Positions 6,394 through 8,784 of a DNA stretch of 8,784 nt are shown here, in pieces. The translations under genes were made by a program, and so were the position numbers. Within the stretch, counting starts at the first letter, position 1. The number at the start of each line of letters is the position of its first letter. The stretch comes from Nocardioides sp. GTDB lineage: Bacteria > Actinomycetota > Actinomycetes > Propionibacteriales > Nocardioidaceae. The notes under the pieces were generated by a model, which was given only the letters and a program-made list of their open reading frames with translations, searched no databases and had not been told where the DNA came from. Location: the NCBI GenBank assembly GCA_031177735.1, contig JAPSKJ010000079.1:1-8784 (forward strand), written 5' to 3'.

Positions 6394-6484
6394 GAGCGCT
6401 CGGGGGCCGGTCCTGTCTGACTTCTCACAGCCCGCAGGACAAGATCGGCCCGCCCGGCCGGTGCCGGCCGCGTTGAATCCTGTC
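6394..6484 (+). promoter_or_regulatory. Upstream region of the second MFS gene with palindrome and weak -10
   Basis: Between the ktr hairpin and the GTG at 6485 there are three items. A perfect inverted repeat GTCCTG (6410-6415) and CAGGAC (6435-6440) is spaced by 19 nt. A GC palindrome GGCCGGTGCCGGCC (6456-6469) has 6-bp arms around TG. TTGAAT (6473-6478) lies 6 nt before the GTG, which is the position of a -10 for a leaderless transcript but lacks the usual A at position 2. The palindrome would sit just upstream of that -10, a suitable place for a repressor operator. No Shine-Dalgarno is seen before 6485. Confidence 0.35.
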
Positions 6485-7675
6485 GTGACCACCGCACTCG
6501 ACTCCGAGGTAGGCACCACCCGTCGCTGGGCGATGCTCGCCACCAGCACGCTCGCGCAGGCGGCGGCCGCGGTGATGATGCACGGGCCGGCGTTCCTGCT
6601 CAACGCCCTGCACGACCACGAGGGGCTCTCGCTCTTCCAGGCCGGCCTCGTCGTCGCCGCGCCGACGATCGGCGTCATGGTCGCGCTGGTGCCCTGGGGG
6701 CTGGTGACCGACCGCCGCGGTGAGCGCCTGGTGCTCCTGCTCGGGCTCGGGCTGACCGCGGTCTTCGCCTCGGCCGCGGCGCTGACCTCCAGCGTCGTCG
6801 GGCTGGCCCTCCTGCTCGGGCTCGGCGGTGCCGCCGCAGCCGCCACCAACTCCGCGAGCGGCCGGGTCGTCGTCGGCTGGTTCCCTCCGCACCGGCGCGG
6901 GCTGGCCATGGGCATCCGGCAGATGGCGCAACCCGTGGGAGTCGGCATCGGAGCCATCACGATCTCGGTGATCGCCGACGCCCACGGCGTACACACGGCT
7001 CTGTGGGTGCCTGCCGGCCTGTGCGCCGCCGCCTTCCTCGTGGTCGCCGCCGTCGTCATCGACCCGCCGCGACCCCCGCGCAGCGAGGGCTCGGCGCCGA
7101 ACCCCTACCGCCGCGACCGCTACCTCGCGCGCATCCACGGCGTCTCCGTCCTGCTCGTCGTGCCGCAGTTCGTCGTGTGGACCTTCGCGGCGGTCTGGCT
7201 GGTGCAGGACCGCGACTGGTCCGCGGCCGCGGCTGGGGCGCTGGTCGCCGTCGCCCAGGTCTTCGGGGCGCTCGGACGGATCGCGGCGGGCCAGCTCTCC
7301 GACATGGTCAGCAGCCGGCTGCGCCCGCTGCGCTGGGTGGCCCTCGCGGCCGCGGCGACGATGCTGCTCCTCGGTGTCACCGCCGGCTGGGGATGGTGGG
7401 CGGCGCTGCCGCTGATGGTGCTCGCCACCGTGGTGACCGTCGCCGACAACGGCCTGGCTTTCACCGCCGTCGCCGAGCGTGCCGGGCCCTACTGGTCGGG
7501 GCGGGCGCTCGGCATCCAGAACACCGCCCAGTTCCTGACCAGCTCGCTGGTGCCGCCGCTGGGCGGACTGGCCGTGGCGGAGCTGGGGTACGCCGCGGCG
7601 TTCGCGATCGCCGCGGTCTTCCCGGTCCTCGCCGCTCCGCTCGTGCCCACCCGTCAGGAGCGTCCGCTGACCTGA
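6485..7675 (+). CDS. MFS transporter (12-TM type), substrate unknown
   Basis: This is a 396-residue inner-membrane permease. A canonical MFS motif A lies between helices 2 and 3 (GLVTDRRGER, residues 72-81, with Asp76), and a second partial copy lies between helices 8 and 9 (GQLSDMVSSR). A cytoplasmic loop with RRGLAMGIRQMAQPVG precedes helix 5, and the hydrophilic central loop (about 195-215, PPRPPRSEG...) divides two six-helix halves. This is a shorter and unrelated subfamily to the MFS gene at 185-1639. The GIRQMAQPVG loop and the overall pattern recall uptake or exchange permeases of small organic anions, but I would not assign a substrate. GTG 6485 is preferred to the in-frame GTG 6461 because the latter lies inside the palindrome at 6456-6469, the extra residues are Pro/Ala-rich, and a -10-like hexamer precedes 6485 by 6 nt. 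It appears to be transcribed alone. Confidence 0.85.
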   Translation: MTTALDSEVGTTRRWAMLATSTLAQAAAAVMMHGPAFLLNALHDHEGLSLFQAGLVVAAPTIGVMVALVPWGLVTDRRGERLVLLLGLGLTAVFASAAALTSSVVGLALLLGLGGAAAAATNSASGRVVVGWFPPHRRGLAMGIRQMAQPVGVGIGAITISVIADAHGVHTALWVPAGLCAAAFLVVAAVVIDPPRPPRSEGSAPNPYRRDRYLARIHGVSVLLVVPQFVVWTFAAVWLVQDRDWSAAAAGALVAVAQVFGALGRIAAGQLSDMVSSRLRPLRWVALAAAATMLLLGVTAGWGWWAALPLMVLATVVTVADNGLAFTAVAERAGPYWSGRALGIQNTAQFLTSSLVPPLGGLAVAELGYAAAFAIAAVFPVLAAPLVPTRQERPLT

Positions 7676-7773
7676 CCCGATCGCCGCATGTCCGCCGTGC
7701 GACGCATCGCTGACCGGCGCGGCTGACGTCGCGGCGCCATGGGTACCTCTCCGGGAGGAAGGGAGGGGCAGCC
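7676..7773 (+). promoter_or_regulatory. Intergenic leader with hairpin and strong Shine-Dalgarno
   Basis: CGCGGC (7718-7723) can pair with GTCGCG (7728-7733) around a TGAC loop, with one G-U pair; this may be a small terminator for the MFS gene or part of the next leader. A purine-rich tract, GGAGGAAGGGAGGGG (7754-7768), ends 5 nt before the ATG at 7774 and offers several overlapping Shine-Dalgarno registers, in contrast to the leaderless genes upstream. I see no clear -35/-10 pair here, so the next gene may be read from further upstream. Confidence 0.4.
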
Positions 7774-8124
7774 ATGGACACCAGCACCCTCATCTGGATC
7801 ATCGTCGCCGTCGTCGTGGTGGCGGTGCTGATCGCCGTCGCCCTGGCGGTCGGCAAGCGGCGTCGGGCGGCCCACGCGCACCGCGCCGACGAGCTCCGCA
7901 GCCGAGCGCAGCACACCGAGAAGCGGGTCGTCGACCGCAAGGTCACCGCACAGGAGGCAGACGCCCAGGCGCAGCTCGCCCGCGCCGAGGCGGAGCGCGC
8001 GGAGCAGCGAGCCGCCGAGGCTCGCCACAAGCTCACCGAGGAGGAGCAGCGCCGCAACGAGACGCTGCGCCAGGCCGATGAGATCGACCCGCGGGTCGAC
8101 CCGGGATCGGATCGGCGCACCTGA
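7774..8124 (+). CDS. Small membrane-anchored coiled-coil protein
   Basis: This is a 116-residue protein with one hydrophobic segment at residues 6-27 (rich in Val, Ala and Ile), immediately followed by the positive cluster KRRR at 28-31. Under the positive-inside rule the short N-terminus would be outside and the rest cytoplasmic. Residues of about 39-98 are rich in Ala, Glu, Arg and Gln with heptad-like spacing (repeats such as AQLARAEAERAEQRAAEARHK), so a long coiled coil or single alpha helix is likely. The last 15 residues are polar and probably disordered. No enzymatic motif is present. I do not recognise a named family; similar anchor-plus-helix proteins are common hypothetical genes in actinobacteria. 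ATG 7774 has a very strong Shine-Dalgarno. The DNA encoding the helix region is low-complexity at the protein level, so weak database hits should be treated carefully. Confidence 0.8.
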   Translation: MDTSTLIWIIVAVVVVAVLIAVALAVGKRRRAAHAHRADELRSRAQHTEKRVVDRKVTAQEADAQAQLARAEAERAEQRAAEARHKLTEEEQRRNETLRQADEIDPRVDPGSDRRT

Positions 8125-8133
8125 CGGCGTACC

Positions 8134-8146
8134 GGTGAGACTCACC
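8134..8146 (+). promoter_or_regulatory. Perfect palindrome GGTGAG-A-CTCACC, operator candidate
   Basis: Six-base arms flank a single central A, 10 nt after the upstream stop. The 1-nt spacer suits a DNA-bound dimer better than an RNA hairpin, although a GGTG/CACC stem with a 5-nt loop is also possible. It overlaps a TACCGGT (8130-8136) that recurs at 8164-8170. Confidence 0.35.
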
Positions 8147-8163
8147 TCGACTGCGCGGCTGGT

Positions 8164-8175
8164 TACCGGTCGGTA
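8164..8175 (+). promoter_or_regulatory. Palindrome TACCG-GT-CGGTA, TetR-like operator candidate
   Basis: Five-base arms flank GT, and the right arm overlaps a -10-like TAGGAT (8174-8179). TACCG...CGGTA half-sites are frequent in operators of actinobacterial TetR-family regulators. It lies 25 nt upstream of the better promoter at 8201-8229. No TetR gene is in the window. Confidence 0.4.
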
Positions 8176-8200
8176 GGATCTTTGTCACCCCGGCAGGGGC

Positions 8201-8229
8201 CTGACGGGCGCGACGCCACAGCCTAGGGT
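8201..8229 (+). promoter_or_regulatory. Promoter of the Fe-S oxidoreductase gene
   Basis: CTGACG (8201-8206, 4 of 6 to TTGACA) and TAGGGT (8224-8229) are spaced by exactly 17 nt. A start of transcription near 8236 would give a leader of about 35 nt containing the GAGGAG Shine-Dalgarno at 8255-8260, 10 nt before the ATG at 8271. Confidence 0.6.
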
Positions 8230-8270
8230 GTCAACGCTCGTCAGCAGCGCAACCGAGGAGTCCCACTCGC

Positions 8271-8784
8271 ATGCAGATCTTCGCCATCGTCCTCTCCTTC
8301 GCCCTGACGGCCGTCGCCCTCGCGCTCGTGGTGGTCGCCGTCCGGCGGATGCTGAGCGTGCTTCGCTCGGGCCAGCCGGTCTCCGGGCGCACCGACAATC
8401 CCGGCGGCCGCCTGTGGACGATGGCGAGGGAGACGGTCCTCCACACCCGGATGCTGCAGTGGACCTGGGTCGGCATCGCGCACTGGTTCGCCTTCGCGGC
8501 GTTCCTGTTCCTCTCCACGGCGGTCGGCGCGGCGTACTTCCAGCTCTTCGACCCGGCGTGGACGCTGCCCGTCGTCGGTGAGCTGTTCGTCTACGAGTGG
8601 CTCGCCGAGATCCTCGGCCTCCTCGGCACGCTCGGCATCATCCCGCTGGTCGTCTATCGCCTGCGCAACCTGCCCAAGGAGAAGGGCCGGTCCACCCGGT
8701 TCTTCGGCTCGACGATGTGGCAGGCGTTCTTCGTCGAGGCGATGGTGCTGCTGGAGAGCTCCGCGATCCTGTTCATCCGCGGCG
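8271..8784 (+). CDS. Membrane Fe-S oxidoreductase, heterodisulfide reductase-like (N-terminal part; 3' end outside window)
   Basis: The frame is open from ATG 8271 to the right edge, about 171 residues, with GAGGAG 10 nt upstream. The visible part is the N-terminal membrane domain. A first helix lies at about 3-24, followed by a conserved loop (SGQPVSGRTDNPGGR, residues 33-47), then HTRMLQWTWVGIAHWFAF (58-75) leading into a second helix, with further helices around 110-130 and 155-170. His58 and His71, 13 residues apart, are plausible heme b ligands as in NarI-like domains. This arrangement is the one I know from actinobacterial proteins such as M. tuberculosis Rv0338c, where the membrane domain is followed by 4Fe-4S and cysteine-rich CCG domains; those would lie beyond the window. 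The likely role is electron transfer between a membrane quinone or heme and a cytosolic partner such as an acyl-CoA- or ETF-linked system; the physiological substrate is not settled. Confidence 0.8.
   Translation, partial: MQIFAIVLSFALTAVALALVVVAVRRMLSVLRSGQPVSGRTDNPGGRLWTMARETVLHTRMLQWTWVGIAHWFAFAAFLFLSTAVGAAYFQLFDPAWTLPVVGELFVYEWLAEILGLLGTLGIIPLVVYRLRNLPKEKGRSTRFFGSTMWQAFFVEAMVLLESSAILFIRG

Noticed and set aside
1..8784. CRISPR array, insertion sequence, tRNA/rRNA gene, phage or defence island
   Set aside because: I saw no regularly spaced repeats, transposase or terminal inverted repeats, tRNA-like cloverleaf, or known defence or phage genes. Gene order and composition are uniform and look chromosomal.

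Overview
The window is high-GC DNA with every recognisable gene on the + strand. Frequent GTG/TTG starts, -10-like hexamers placed 6-7 nt before start codons (leaderless style), and the gene families present all point to an actinobacterium. A Nocardioides-like organism is my best guess, but no marker gene fixes the genus. The region reads as chromosomal housekeeping/metabolic DNA: no rRNA, tRNA, IS element, CRISPR array or phage gene is visible.

Layout. (1) 1-188: the 3' end of an unidentified gene, translationally coupled by a GTGA overlap to an MFS permease (185-1639). (2) 1662-2219: a DUF1992 (DnaJC28-type) protein, with a probable leaderless promoter lying partly inside the end of the MFS gene. 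(3) 2296-4243: two overlapping CitE-superfamily genes, a Chloroflexus-type malyl-CoA/beta-methylmalyl-CoA lyase and a shorter Mcl2-like protein, preceded by a palindrome resembling a GntR/FadR operator. (4) 4308-6330: a Ktr/Trk-type K+ uptake pair, membrane subunit then cytosolic RCK subunit, overlapping by 8 nt. (5) 6331-6484: an intergenic stretch with a terminator-like hairpin and a GC palindrome, followed by a second, unrelated MFS permease (6485-7675). (6) 7774-8124: a small protein with one membrane anchor and a coiled coil. (7) 8125-8270: an intergenic stretch with two palindromes and a good promoter, driving the start of a membrane Fe-S oxidoreductase of the Rv0338c/heterodisulfide-reductase-like family, which runs off the right edge.

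Working together. The two CitE-family genes are the most informative module. A malyl-CoA lyase with all four expected active-site residues, coupled to a putative malyl-CoA thioesterase, would cleave beta-methylmalyl-CoA to glyoxylate and propionyl-CoA and would convert glyoxylate plus acetyl-CoA to malate without malate synthase. These are the closing steps of the ethylmalonyl-CoA pathway. The Ktr pair is a self-contained K+ uptake system. The other genes have no obvious functional link to each other.

I found no convincing undescribed multi-gene system. The points most worth a second look are an Asn at the position of the lyase catalytic Asp in the Mcl2-like protein, the operator-like palindrome at the mcl promoter, the repeated leaderless architecture, and the paired palindromes before the Fe-S oxidoreductase.
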